Below the pieces are notes generated by a model. That model ran no database searches. It saw nothing but the letters and a program-made list of their open reading frames with translations, and was not told the origin of the DNA. The position numbers and the translations under genes were made by a program. A DNA stretch of 64,000 nt from Sipunculus nudus (lineage: Eukaryota; Annelida; Sipuncula; Golfingiida; Sipunculidae): positions 92,590,723 through 92,654,722 of the forward strand of contig CM049309.1 in NCBI GenBank assembly GCA_026874595.1, written 5' to 3'. Positions 37,201-52,200 of this stretch are shown piece after piece; within the stretch, counting starts at the first letter, position 1, and the number at the start of each line of letters is the position of its first letter.

Positions 37201-40200
37201 ATTTTTCTATGTATAGCCACTAAGTGATGTGGGAGAGCCTTCTATGTAGCTGTGCTACCAGCCACTGGCTGCAGGGGATGGATGAGAAAAGGCTCTGGTA
37301 ACTGACAGCTGCCCGACAGCGATTGGAAAATACAGGCCTTTCATCAAATGAGGCAGTAAAGTGGTGGTCCCATAATCAGCAGGGAATTAGCATGTTGTAA
37401 ATCCTATGTTGTTTTTCGACAAAAGTGTAGGCCTGAGTTTTGTCAGCAGCATCTTACCTGGCCCTGGAGAGCCAGCTGTTTGGTTGAGAAAAGTTTTGGG
37501 GATCCCGACAGGATCAAAATAGACAAGGGTCCGAGATGTGTAAGCTGGAAACTAGGGATTCAGGAAGGAGCGACCAGGGACATGGGCATGATGAAGAAAG
37601 GAAGGATACCGTCTGACAAAAATTAATTTGTTGCCTGAGTCGTATACTGGTGATTCCATTGGACAGGGTCAGTGATGGAACAGTTACATAAATAGGGATT
37701 AAAACTTAACAGATCACCAGTCATTGTGATGCACAGTACAACACTTTAAAAAGTGTCTTGTTAGTAGAGGTGGAGTGCCTGAGAGGGTTTATAAAGCATG
37801 CACAAGTTATTATAAATATGGCACTGCTATGATGAGATGTGTCACGGTGAACTGCTCAAAGAATAAATCTTGAGTACCCAGTTATAGTGTTAGTTATGTC
37901 TCTGTTGCTTTTTGGAAGTCCTTTGCATGGCAAGAAAGAAAGAACAATACAAGTTATATTAATTAAAAAAAACTAATTAGGACACTTTCTATATTTCTTG
38001 TTAAAGCTTTCTTTTCTACCTCTGTAAACTGTGGTTTTCTTTTTGTTCACAATATTCGTGAAAGGAAAATTGCTGCAAAAATGAAACCCTCATGAATTTT
38101 TTGTCTCTTCTATGCATGTGAACAAGCATTTAAAATATAACCTCCTTTACATTTTATGTCTGTTTTCCATGCGACCTTGAGGTATAAATGTCAAAAGGCA
38201 AAAGATTGTTATTATAAATAATATCAGATCTTTTGTATTATCTGCCTATAGGAGCTAAGAATTTCTACAAATTCTCTTGGGTCCCCGTCAAATAATGTGA
38301 CATTGGATACTAGGTAAAAATTACTGCATGATAAGATGCGAAAATGGAACCTTCACAATACAATAGAAAGTGAAAATCACAAAATTTTAGCCTGGCAAAT
38401 ATGAAGCCAACCACTGTATGTGATCAGAATTCAGAATGTACTTTTGTTACAACATTCCAGCTCATGTGTTGGTCATTGATCAACAACAACATACCAGCTC
38501 ATGTGTTTGTCATTGATTAACAACAACATACCAGCTCATGTGTTTGTCATTGATCAACAACAACATACCAGCTCATGTGTTTGTCATTGGTCAACAACAA
38601 CATACTAGCTCATGTGTTTGTCATTGATCAACAACAACATACCAGCTCATGTGTTTTTCGTTGGTTAACAACAACATACCAGCTCATGAGTTTGTCATTG
38701 GTCAACAACAACATACCAGCTCATGTGTTTGTCATTGGTCAAAAACAACATACCAGTTCATGTGTTTGTCATTGGTCAACAACAACATACCAGCTCATGT
38801 GTTTGTCATTGGTCAACAACAACATACCAGGTCATGTGTTTGTCATTGGTCAACAACAACATACCAGATCATGTGTTTGTCATTGGTCAACAACAACATA
38901 CCAGCTCATGTGTTTGTCATTGATCAACAACAACATACCAGCTCATGTGTTTGTCGTTGGTCAACAACAACATACCAGCTCATGTGTTTGTCATTGATCA
39001 ACAACAACATACCAGTTCATGTGTTTGTCATTGATCAACAACAACATACCAGTTCATGTGTTTGTCATTGGTCAACAACATACCAGGTCATGTGTTTGTC
39101 ATTGGTCAACAACAACATACCAGGTCATGTGTTTGTCATTGGTCAACAACAACATACCAGTTCATGTGTTTGTCATTGGTCAACAACATACCAGTTCATG
39201 TTTTTGTCATTGGTCAACAACAACATACCAGTTCATGTGTTTGTCATTGGTCAACAACAACATACCAGTTCATGTGTTTGTCATTGGTCTACAACAACAT
39301 ACCAGCTCATGTGTTTGTCATTGGTCTACAACAACATACCAGCTCATGTGTTTGTCATTGGTCAACAACAACATACCAGTTCATGTGTTTGTCATTGATC
39401 AACAACAAAATCCTGTTAACACTTCTTTTAAAGCTTAATTCCCTTCGTATGATTCATGAATAAATGGAGAAATGGTATAGACCGCAGATTCATTAACTAT
39501 AAGCAATATGATGTCCATGTGTTTTCAATTCAGTCATTTCATTGGTAAATAAAATAGGATTGACATAAGAGACTTATATTTATTTCTAACCAGTCTAATC
39601 ATACATCTGATCATATGTCACATCCCACCAAAAGTCTGTTCAGCTGCGCCATAACCATAGCTTTGTCTTTCAGATTCATGACACAGTCTGTAGCAGTCGC
39701 CTCTTGAGGCGGGGACCAGATGCATTCTCTACACAGTGGCACCATCTGGGGTCAAACCAGAGTCTGTGGGGAGGTTGTACTCTACATTTCAGAGGTTCTC
39801 TCACTCTCCAGCCACTGGAGGATGAGAAAGACAACCTTTTGCTGTGGAATGGAGAAATATTTGGAAATTTAGAGGTAGTTTGAGAATTATTTGTCCATTT
39901 TAAATTATAAGACAGAATAAATCAGAAATGTAGGGATTAGTAAATTATTTTGTTTCTTTGAAGTTGATCATCTCTGTATACCCAAAATCAGACTGCACTT
40001 TGCCAGCAGTGAGGGAGGTCTTTTATCATAATTCTTGATACTTGGCATTTCATGATATCCGTTGTCATGTTGTAAGCTTCCTCTTAGTTCAGTAGACAGT
40101 GCTAGGCCTACTGGTATTTTCAGCTTATGGTCAGAACATAAAAAAAAAAAAACTAAAAAAATAAATTATTGTGATATTCCGGTACATGTGCCTGTTGAAA

Positions 40201-43200
40201 ATAGTGCGATACATTCTAAATTGTAAAAGGTAATATACATGATTATGAACAAGAGTCATTCATATCTCAAGGGAATCTAATGTCTGCTAACTCAGCAGAA
40301 ACTCAAGTGTTATATGATTATTTAGAAAAAATGTCTCCTTTTGTTAATTATCAATAACTCTAATATTATGATTTTTCTATTTTTATAAATTACTTTTAGG
40401 TTGGAGAAAAGGAAAATGATGGACAGGTTCTTCTCAAAAGATTATCAGGTGCTGCCACCTACACAGATATCCTTGAAACACTCAGCCATTTGCAAGGTCC
40501 ATATGCCTTCATTTTCTGGAATCACCACCAGGGGGAGCTTTGGTTTGGTAGAGATTATTTTGGCAGACGGAGTCTCCTGATTCAAGTGGACAATGATAGA
40601 TCAACATTAGCATTAGCCTCAGTGAGATTAGGTGAAAAGGTAAGAAGGTGACTACTGGTATGTTTTTGAGATGTTTTACATTTAATGCCATTCAGTTACC
40701 TGTAGTTATAATGAATGTATTAAATAATAATAAGTTATAATTTTATATTTGGGACATGCTCACTTGTTTTATTCAATAAAACTTCTGAATTTGTTAATAG
40801 TCTGTTTTCACAGATTTCCGCGTGAGAAGTTTCCTCTTACAAGCAACACTTGATAAGGTCAAGAGGGAGAAGTTTTTATATACTTTTGTGTACTAGCTAT
40901 AAATGCCAGTAAAATACATACATCCCTTAAAGTTGCTGCTTTTCATTTCAACTTATAAGATGTCATGTTGACTGTTCTCTTGAATTTTTAGCACTATTAT
41001 TAATATTAAAATTTCTTCATAACTGAGCTTATCATGTAAACAAATTCTGAAGGGTCTGGTATTTGTCATAACTTGCATGAAGGTAAAATACAGAAGGAGA
41101 ATGCAATCCAAAATCAAAGAGTCCTGGAAAAGCTGCCACACGAAGCTTAAGTGCTCCAGACAGTGTTCCAGCCCCAGTGCTCTTCTGACTGGCTGTTGCA
41201 TTTCCAAATCATGCTGATCTTGCAATGTCATTAGGTCTAGCCCTGAGAATTACCCCAACTGATAAAGCTTATGCCCAGAGAGAGTGAGCCATCCAGATGC
41301 ATGCACCATTTTTAGCTCAGCTGACTATAAGTCATCTGAGCTATAGTCGTGGTCCATTGTCCGTCCATCTGTCTGTCCGTCTGTCCGTCCGTCTGTCCAT
41401 CCGTAAGACTGGCACTTTTCGACACCATTGGACCTACGAATCTGAAATTCGTCATACAGTTAGATGTCCCCAAAATCTCCTACCATGCAGAAAACTGGGT
41501 AAATAGGACTTTGTTCCTTCGAGATATTAAGGAAAAACCTCAATTTTTTATTAGAAATCTATTTTCACATTTCAGGACTGCCTAATATCAAAACCACTCA
41601 TCCAGTTTTATTCATATTTACCATAAATATTCCTCTATATAGTTCCTATGTACATGCCAGATATTAAGTCAGTACTATATAATTTAAAAAAGTTATGGGC
41701 CCAAACATAATGGACTTTGAAAAAAAATCAGGAAGATATTTGGTCACTTAAGACAAAAAGTGTTAAAGGTAGGGACCTTTATCCAGTAATACAACTTTAA
41801 TTAATCAAAATTTAATTGTATACCAAAAATTAGATCAAAATCTGTTAAATTTTTTTAAATATTGGCAAAAATATAAAATTTGTACCTTAAATTTTGCCCA
41901 ACTTTGGCCACGGCACGTTTTTTTTCCTGTGAGTACTGTGGATTTAATTTTCACAGCATGTATACATAAGGATTTAATCTGTTAAAATCTGAAATTTGAA
42001 AATAAAAGCTGCAAAATTAGGCTAGTTATTGAATTTTTTTGGAGGCTCTTGTTGTATTCCCTTACATTGTCAAGCAGTCCACTTTGATGACTGTAGGTCA
42101 TTCAGTGCACATCTCTATGCTCCCCAGGCTGTTGGCATAATTTTAGATGTCCCCAAAATCTCCTACCATACCGAAAATTGGGTCATTAGGACTTCGTTCC
42201 TTCGAGATATTAAGGAAAAAAAACTCTGTTTTCCATTAAAAAAAAGCCATTGTTACACTTCAAGGCTGCCTAATATCAAAACCACTGATCTGTTTTTGAT
42301 CGTATTTAGTATTCACATTCTTTCATACATTTTCTATGAACATACCAAAAATTAGGTCAGTATTGGGTATTATTTTGAAGTTATGGGCCAAAACATAATG
42401 CAATTTTTTAAAAAATCAGGAAATATATTTACTCACCTAACATGAGAATTGCTGAACCTAGAGACTTTTTTTTCAGGAATATAACTTTATTTAATCAAGA
42501 TTCAATTGTTTACCCAAAATTAGATCTGAATTTTGCAAATTTTTCAAGTTATTAGCATAAATAAAAAATCAATACCTTAAATTTTGTCCAACTTTGGCAC
42601 TGTTGATTTAATTTTCACAGCATATATACATAAGGATTTAATCTTTTTAAAATCTGAAATTTCAAAGAAATTGATTGGAAAGAATAGCTTTTATTCATGT
42701 TTTCACACACCATGTCAAGTGTTGTTTACATCTAGCCCACCTAGTAGTACAGCCTTCACTTGCATTATGTAACCCACCCCAGGCAGCTTGCCTTGGGTCA
42801 GCCTGGCCACTACCAGGCTTCCCCTCTGCCCTGCACTCCCCCCCCCCCCCAGATGGTGCATAAACTAGATGAATGTTATTATTTTCTGTATTTGATTCAT
42901 TCTTATTCTAGGCTATGCTACATTTTAGATTTTGTATTGTACCACCAGGGTTACAATGATTAAAGTGTACATTTAATTGTGTCCACAAAGTGATGTATTG
43001 TTATGAAAGTGTGGATGTTCATCAGATAAGTAATTCCTTACTTCAGAAGAGTAAAAACTTCACCAGGTGTGAAATTGACTATTAATTCCAGTAATAAATT
43101 AAAACTGGGATAGTAATTAGCACAATGATATTGTTTGTCCCTCATTCAACCAACAATGTGTATACTTTATTTGAAAAGATGTTTTATTTTATCAAATTTA

Positions 43201-46200
43201 CTTTTATTTTATTTTGGTGAATAAAATTAAGCAACGACTGAAAACTCAGATGTGCAAAACTTTTTAATAGTGATTCAAGGAATATTCTTGTAGATGCCAT
43301 GTTGTGGCATTATTTTCTTTTAAATTCAGTTTAAACATTTATGATTTAAAAATGATAAAATATATGTGTATGCATAATATGACCCAATATGAGCTACACT
43401 CTGGATATATGATGATTGCAACTTTTGCAACAATTCTAATATTTTAACTTATAGTTTCAGTTTTTTACTGTGTATATATAATGATTGAAACTTTTGCAAC
43501 AATTCTAATATTTTAACTTATATTTTCAGGTTTTTTTATTAAAAATTTATAAAACCTGTAAATAAAAAAATGATTCAGATAAAAACTTCTTAATGGAAAA
43601 AGTGGATATGCTTAAAAAAATAGGATTATATAAAAACTTAAATGCATTATTCCCTTGAAAGTGAAATAAAGGTATTAGTCCATTCTGTCCACTTGCCTGT
43701 CCATCTGTAAATTTTCATATGCATCACAGTATCTCAAAATTTACTGTTTTTCTTCATGACAGTCTTGTCAGAGTATTAGTTTGCAATCATATATTTAGAA
43801 CTTTACTATAATGAAGTAGGAGGGCCCCTTTCCTCTTAGCTTTTCATATTCTTATATAAATGAAAAACATTACAATAGAATATTTCTATATCCACCTTTG
43901 TGGTGCCCTCACTTTTCCCTTTTCTGAACCCCATCCCAAAGTCAGCCTCAGTAAGCAAGAACAAGATGAATCAGATATATTCATACTTTAATATTTTGTA
44001 TAACTATACGTCCATAGGTACCTATGTACATGCCAGCAATTATGTCAATATTGTGTAATATGTAGACATAGTGGGCATCACAATAATGTACCTTGTCAAG
44101 ACTAAAGAGATATTGTGTCATACAGTCACAAATTCATAAATCACTTCATCAGCATAGTTAATCATAACATCATATCTGTCAAATTGAAAGCTTGCAGACT
44201 ACCATACACTTTAGATCCTTCAACAAATAGCCTTATCATCATTCTACTACTGCTTAATACTGCTGTCATTGCATTCATATTTGCTCAAATATATCACAAT
44301 TTTCAACCCCTCCTAAATTAATAAAAAATAAACCACTATATTTGACTCTATTAATTCATCAGTCAGGTAATTTCATTTATCATTTACTCACATATTACAT
44401 TACATTCCTTTATAATAGCCCAACATGTCCATGATATTCGTAAGCTTTATCGACTTGATATAGTATCACAGTGGAGAAACATTTATAGTACAATCACGAT
44501 CAGCTTAGCGCCGTGACCCATGGGTCCCTTGTTTTCAGTTTTAAGAATTATTAAAAAAATAGAGTGAATGATGTCCTACCCATTTAAAAAATTAAAAGAT
44601 GCCTTCTTGTTCACCTTGGCATGTTCATATACACATAATACTGTATTCGACGTAATAAGCCCAAATATTTTTAAACCCTAATAAGCACGCCCCCCCCCCC
44701 CCACCAACACCTGGGTTATGATCCTCCAATTTAACACGGCTTGTGTACATGTGTTTGACTTCAAAGCACATTCAGGACAATTCAGACCATTTATTTCTTA
44801 CCATTTATTTAACTATGTGCACATGTTAATCTTATGTATAAACGATAAATTCAAACTAAAACATAGCATTGTAATGTTCTTTATTGAGTGTATATTACCA
44901 CCATATGGACATGATCACCGATATTCACGGCATCAAGTTGGACCAACATAATAATTCTGATTGCCGTAAATTATCCTTAGCGGTCCTCAGGACGCTGAAA
45001 AAGTTGTACCCGTATATAAGACGGCCGCCCTTCTTTGCCAAATATTTTTAGGATAAAATTTATTTTCCTGTACACTAGCAAATACGGCGAGTAATATATA
45101 TTTCATTGCATAATACATTCACTTACGTATCTGAATTCATGTCACCCAATCAGCATGGCCACCTGCAGGGTCATTCAATGTTATCTATGACATACTTGAC
45201 CACTGATTCTGTTGTGTGTAACTAGTACTATTATTATATTAGATGATAAAGCCTAACAGAGATAAAAACTAGCGGTAACTCTTAAGCTTGGCGGGGAGAA
45301 AAGGAGAGCAAATTGTCCCAGAAGAAAAGTGAGGTTAGTATGTCAATCCCTTAGTTTTTGTAAAGTGATCTCCCAAATCCTGGAGGGGGGGGTGGCGCTT
45401 ATTAAGGGAGGGGCGCTTATTACGTCAAATACGGTATTGGTAGTTTAACTTGAAAACAAGAGGTAAAGGCACTTCTGACATGGCATATCAAAGTACAGGT
45501 TTCTCATAGATTTATTTAAATTTGTCTTTGTTACAGACTTATAATCAGTCAAAATATTCTTTCAAAATATTAATTTATTCCTAAAGGCATTGTCAGGACG
45601 CATTCGTAGTTTGAATGATGTCTGAATCTTTTCAGCCAAATGAGAAATAAGGATCACAAACACAGCGCTCCTGGTTGGTGAAATCAGTGGGTGTGTCCAT
45701 TGCTTTCTTTTACATAATGCTTGCCACCACCACCTCTTGATATTGAAATGTTACATTTAGTATTCAGTTAAATATAAAATTTTAATAATATGCATACCGT
45801 TATCATAACCACCAGGCTGACACTCTCTTTATGATGACTATTTTTGAAATATTGTGTCATTTAATGCTACTTCCTAGTAGTGAACAAGGTAAGAGGGGCA
45901 TGGAAGGTTTCTTATCAGATATATCAACAGCAGACAGGCTCTGAACCCCGGAGTACACACTCCTTCTATATTTTACCTTCATGTTTTTATAATATCAATT
46001 GATAAATAAAATTATGCATTAATTATGCATTATGCATTAACAATTAAACCTCAATGTGTCCACAGGATGGTTGGGCAGAGCTACCAGCCAAGGGGATATA
46101 CTGTTTACGTTTTGGGCAAGGAAAAACAGGCAGTGACTGTAAGTCGGAGAAATCTGTGCTTTGTGTCTACCCTTGGCAGTGGCAATCAGTTACCAACAAA

Positions 46201-49200
46201 ATGGAGAACATCAATAAAATTCATACCAGAGAACCTACAAGTGATGCAGGGGAAGCATGCAAACCTGGTGAAGGAACTGAAAGCTCATTGCTCGAGGATA
46301 TGGCAACATTAAACCTGGGAGATGTTGTGAACATTTGTATTTCACGATCATGTATTACCCCTTCCTTCCAGCCATTCAATCTGAGTTTACCTGATAAAGA
46401 TTTTATTGATAATATAGATAAACAGGCTCAGACAAAGGGTTCATTGTCAGATATAGCCATGGCTGAACAGCTAAGCTTAGCAGAACAGTTTGTACATGTT
46501 TTAGGCGAATCGGTACGGGTACGAGTAGAATGTCAGTCCAACCTGTGTTCACGGTGTATACAGCAAAGTTTATCAATAAACCCAAGCCTTGATGGAAGCA
46601 GTTTGAACTCTTTCATGGAATCAGCAAAATTGATTAAAAAACAAACAAGTGAAAATGATGAGGATTTGTTAGATATTAGTGTCGCCAAATGTGATCCTGA
46701 CTTTGGTAATCCAGGAGCTGATGATGCAGAGAAAAGTCTACCAGATACAACTTTATCTTCTAATATTGGAGATCACAGGAGTAGTTTACCTGAAGAAATC
46801 TATGAGAGGACTAAGCGTAAGAGTGGAACTTGTAGAGATAAAGATGAATCAGCAGCTGGAGATGACGTTTTACCGTCTCCACACATACCTGGAAGCATTG
46901 ATGATAAACTTCTGTGTCAGGGTTTTACAGCTCACACTACTATTAGTAAAACTAAGCACAATTCTCAAAACCACGCTGGTGTAGCACAGGACCACACTGG
47001 TGTAGTCCAGGACCGCCACAACACTCAGGACTATAGTACAGTTCCTCAGGACCTCACACATGCTAGTTTTAATAAAAGCAACAGTTGTGGCCATGCCAGG
47101 GTAGCAGTCTTGTTCTCTGGTGGGGTCGATTCTCTGGTGATTGCTGCTCTCACAGATAGGTAAAAGATGTAATATTCCTTTATCTTGTTGTTCACTTAAA
47201 CACACTAAATTGTATTAAAGAAGCAGTGTCTGTTCAAATAAACTCATTAAATAAAATAGAAAATTTATCAAAGCTGCAGGTCATGATATATGAAGCTGCT
47301 ATAGAACAAAATAATACAATATCTTTTCTTTGCTGGAATAGTATATACATGTATTAATGAGATATCACTTAAAGGCAAACACCAGTGATAATCATGTTAT
47401 ATTCATATAATTATTACAGCAGTCATCAAATATTTGAAATTTGAGTGACATTAGATTTGATCTGAGTTACATCAGATAATTTTCATCCTTTCACATGATC
47501 CTTGGTTACATAATCCTTGTGTACATTATCCTTGGTTACATAATCCTTGTGTAAATTATCCTTAATTATATAATTCTTGTGTACATAATCCTTGGTTACA
47601 TAATCCTTGTGTACATTATCCTTGGTTACATAATCTGTGTGTACATTATCCTTGGTTACATAATCCTTGTGTACATCATCCTTGGTTACATAATCCTTGT
47701 GTACATTATCCTTGGTTACATAATCCTTGTGTACATTATCCTTGGTTACATAATCCTTGGTTATCAAGCAGCCACTGTTACATTTTATTCCGTGAACTTG
47801 TCTGTGATTAATTAAACACTTTGATTCTTGTAGATATGTGCCGCAGGGTGAACCTATTGATCTGATCAATGTTGCCTTTGAACAAACTACTGACACAGCA
47901 AACAGGAAACAGTCATCTAAACCTCATTCAGGGTAAAAAAATACTTAATACAGTACACAGTCACAGTATATGATGCACAGATAATAATTATAATTCTATT
48001 GATAATTAAAAATAGGGTCTAAAATGGTGACGCAAATCCTGTGCAGACAGCAGTGGGGCCTTTACTTCTTACTTGGGAAGTTTTCAATTGAAAAAATTTT
48101 TTTAAAAACCCTGGATATCTTGGGATTGCTGTCCATGACTATAAACACAATGAACAATAACCATGCCAGCCCCCCCCCCCCCCCCCCCCCGATATTCGTT
48201 GGTTTACAGACACCTTTGACGGAAGCGGCACATGGAGTGATCTCAGTGTCCTCTGTGACATCATGACTCGCCCTGCAAGTGGTAATATGAGCTGTAAAAC
48301 CAAATAAAACACTAATTCCGGGGATAATTACTCCTGGATTTACACCAAAATTGAACTTTGTGGACACTTTCACAATACCTACCTATATGATATATTTCAG
48401 TATTATCTGTTATACCATCTCCAGATATCGTGTGGACACACACACACAAACACATACATACACACAGAATCAAGTGAAAATAACTCTTGCTCTGTGCAGG
48501 GTTAATAAGTAAGTATCTTATCAGGACACAAAATTAACTTTTTTATCCACCTGAAATAGGGTCTAGCACCCAAAAAAAAATATAGGCAGGAACCCACAGA
48601 ATTTCACCTGACCCTGCATGGTGGTTTGTTCCAAGTTGTTAATTTACTTCTCCTATCATGAAAACAAAACAATTGGCCCAGAGGAGTGGGAGTGTGCTAC
48701 CAGTCTATGACACTGTATGCAAACAACTTTTCATCATCACAGGACACCAGTGTTATTTCCATATATGGGTCAGAGGGGGTCAGGTGTTAATTTTGCGCCC
48801 TGCTTATAAATGCAGCGCTCTGTAGATAAAATTGCTTTACATGGTGCCCTGATAATTCATTTGACTAAGATAGAATTTGATCAATTCAAGTGAATAGTGG
48901 GAACAATGTTAAGTGTACCAATGCATATCCAAGTTTTACATATCATTTTATTCTATCATTGAAATGTTTTTATCCACTGACATTGTATTTTCATAAACCT
49001 GCCATTTCAGATGTAAGCAGACACATTTTGATGTACCAGACAGACAGACAGGTGTGAGTGGGTTGAAGGTACTCAATCCAGAAAGAGACTGGAGGTTTGT
49101 TCAGGTAATCTGGTTCCAGGTAATGGATGGGACAAAGGATACAGAATTATGTTGGCACAAGACCATTGTTCTCTAACCTGTCATTTATCTGCTTGTAATC

Positions 49201-52200
49201 AGAAAAACCAAAAGTGCTAATATCTAGGAGAAGAATCCAGTACCACTGAGACAGGTGGGCTGAAGCCATATAGAGTTTGTTATGTTTTGAGATAAAAGAT
49301 CTTACCTTTTTTGGGAGGAAGGAACTTTTTAGCGCTTGTTAGTTTAATACACAAAGCTAGAATATATCAAAGTGAACACTTAAAAGAATTTTTACCATTT
49401 GCCTTCATTAAACAGACATTTATCTGCCACCTGGTCTAAACAGACTGGCGTGTCTAGTAGAATATGAAGTTAAGTTTATCCATATATAATAATAATAATC
49501 AGCTTCATTATTTGTATGCATATCTGTTGTATATTCATTAATATATGCATTTTTTTCAATCTTACGTTTCAGGTGAATGTAACAAAAGCAGAACTACAAA
49601 AGGCAAGGTAAATGCTTACAATTTTCTCATCTTAGTTTTTCTACTCATTTCATATATAGTTCTAACTTACCAAACAATTGCAAAAGATGTATAAAAATGT
49701 GTTTTCTTTGGTGTAGGAACATGCCCATATATGTGATTTTGGTCCAGGTTTTAATACAGATAGATCTGTAAGTCATCTGAGCTATAGGGGACCACCCTTT
49801 TTTTGGCACCAGTCCAGTTTGTCATCTGGTTATACGTTCATCTGGTTATCCATTAACAGGGTTAAAACTGTAACAGTTCAACCTAGAAATGTCTAATAGC
49901 ACCAAAGCAGGTCTAGAAACCCAGATTTAGGATTTTGACCTGGTATGTAATATGTGAGCTGTTTGGAAAAAATTATTTGACACATTTTTGAGCACCCTGA
50001 AATTCAGATGGGGACATATCAAAACATTTGAACCTAGAAACTTCTTGCTTAGCATCCGGAAAATTCCAGATGAAATCTTCTTAGAAGTTTACTCCAATTT
50101 AGGTCAGTGTGACCAGAAGTCTGCAAACTATTGACAAAACATGATTTTGAGCACTCTGGAAGTGATTCTTATCACTGTTCAAGGTTTAAATACAGATCTT
50201 TTTCATAAGATCATGAAATTGTAATAAATTTGCCACACAATTAAATCTATCTGCATGTAGAGTTTGAAGGAAAAGGCCTAAGACTGCAGAAATGTCACAA
50301 ACCTTTGTTAACTTTCACTAGAATAATTTCAGTTTGAGTCAAATTTCATACATCACTGTTATATCAGTAATTAATGCATGGATTGCCTTATGTCAGATTC
50401 AGCTGAGTGTCATGGCCCAGGACCAAATTTTTAGTGACAATTTTGTCTGTATATTTAAATAAGCTTTATGAATAAAATTTACATTAATCATTTTTAGCTC
50501 AGCTGACTGCAAGTCAACTGAGTTACAGGAATGGCTCTTTGTCCGTCGTCCTTCCGTCCGTCTGGTCATCCGATAGCAGGGCACAAATTGTAACTGCTGG
50601 TCCTAGAAGCTTCTAAGTGAAAATCCAGGGAGTTCAATAAAAAATCATTAACAAATATTTTTCTTTTTTTTTTACAATAAAATGACAAAAATCATGTCAG
50701 TTTCCCAGCTGTGATTTTATCTAGTGTCCAAACACCTGGTGTGTTTATTGATCACAAGTGGATGCCCTATAGTAATCACCCTGTCAAGCTGTCTGTCTGT
50801 CTGTTTGTTTGTCTGTCTCTCCTTCTGTCCATCCACACAAATTTGTTTCCAGTAGATAACTCCAGGTTGGATTGACTCATGGATTTCAAACTTGACTAGT
50901 GGTATGGCCCACCACTAAAGCAATAACCTATATGATATTTGGGTCTCGAGGTAAAAGGTCAAGGTCACAGGACTCACTTATTTAAAAAGGTTATGGGTGC
51001 ATTTCAAGCCAAACTTTCCATCCCAAACATTTCATCTTCAAGATATTGCTGCCTGTCGATAGGGGAAGATTCTATTCGATCTTGGGGTCATAGGGTTAAG
51101 GTCACAGGGCCCATTTCTTCACAAATTAGTTTATAGATGATAATTCTGCTTTGGATAGACAGATTGGCTTCAAACTTGATTTATTAATAACACACCACTT
51201 AAGTAAATTCATTTTGATTTTCATAATCCAGAGTTGAAAGTTGAAGGTCACAAGGGCTACATCTTTAAAAAGATTGTTGATGCACTGTTAATCAAACTTA
51301 TCATCCCAAACTTTACATCTTTCACACATGGCTTACTTGCCCAAGGTGAGGAAATCTGTAGTTTTTGTGGTTACCTGGTCAGAGGTCAAGGTCACTTTTT
51401 AAAAAATTGTTACAATAATCTAAATGCTGCAAGTTTCAAGGATAATATGTTCTAGGATTTTTTGGTCTAAAGGTCATTGTTTAAGGTCACAGGACTGTCA
51501 TTCTAAAAATCTTCTTTAAAAATATCCTTATAGACAAATCCAGCTGAGCGTCAAGCCCATGGGTCCCTAGTTTTGTAAAGCAACGTGATACTTAGACCAT
51601 GTCTGCATAGGCAGTGTTATTGTATTGAAAATTACTGATAACTGCCTCATATCCTTACCCTTGGTCAGTTAAATCTGATAAATGATGAATACACTGATTA
51701 TAATAAGTAAAGTTTATATTTTAAAAAAATCTAAATTATATATCAGGCATCATATATCAAACCATCTAATATTCAATCTCTTGTTTTCCTGTCCTGAGAT
51801 ACATCTGTTTATTTTGCATTTTTTGCAGACTGAATCATGTGCGTGACCTCATATACCCTTTGACCTCTGTGCTTGATGACAGTATTGGCTGTGCCATTTG
51901 GTTTGCATCTAGAGGTCAAGGATATGTCAGTGACCCCAAAACTGGTGACCTTGTTCCATATACAAGCACTGCCAGGGTAAAAATGGTTATGATCATTACA
52001 CAAACTATTTTGCATTTTCAAGCTAAGTGGCAGCCCTGCAAGGTGTTACAACTGTCTTCCATTTAATGAGAATAAAAGTTATATTTAGAATAATAGCACA
52101 TAGTACAATCATTTGTTCCTAAGATACCAGTAGTTTCAATTCCTAATTTAATACTTTTCAATTTCCTGCTTTGTGTCAAATTTCCTATTCTTAGCGATCA

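Larger units (their letters stand above)
31274..39673 (+). other. ASNSD1 intron 1
   Basis: 8.4 kb, phase 0. Holds a family A element (31743-35310), two TIR elements (35331-37197 and 38027-38418) and a 37-base minisatellite ending about 260 bases before exon 2. Nothing was recognised at 31274-31742 or 37198-38026. Confidence 0.85.
40640..46065 (+). other. ASNSD1 intron 3
   Basis: 5.4 kb. Holds a composite family A element (41309-44535) and a TIR element (44639-45436). The flanks 40640-41308 and 45437-46065 show nothing recognisable. Confidence 0.85.

Noticed and set aside
38575-39463. Open frame of 249 codons rich in [12 protein letters not shown]
   Set aside because: A 37-base tandem repeat read through all three frames; the same peptide appears in each frame in a different order.
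46025-46312. Overlapping frame in the start of ASNSD1 exon 4
   Set aside because: Shadow frame; the neighbouring frame carries the conserved ASNSD1 sequence and correct splice phases.
47483-47896. Open frames reading [10 protein letters not shown] repeats and [10 protein letters not shown] repeats
   Set aside because: 30-base minisatellite on the two strands; the minus frame also overlaps genuine ASNSD1 exon 5.
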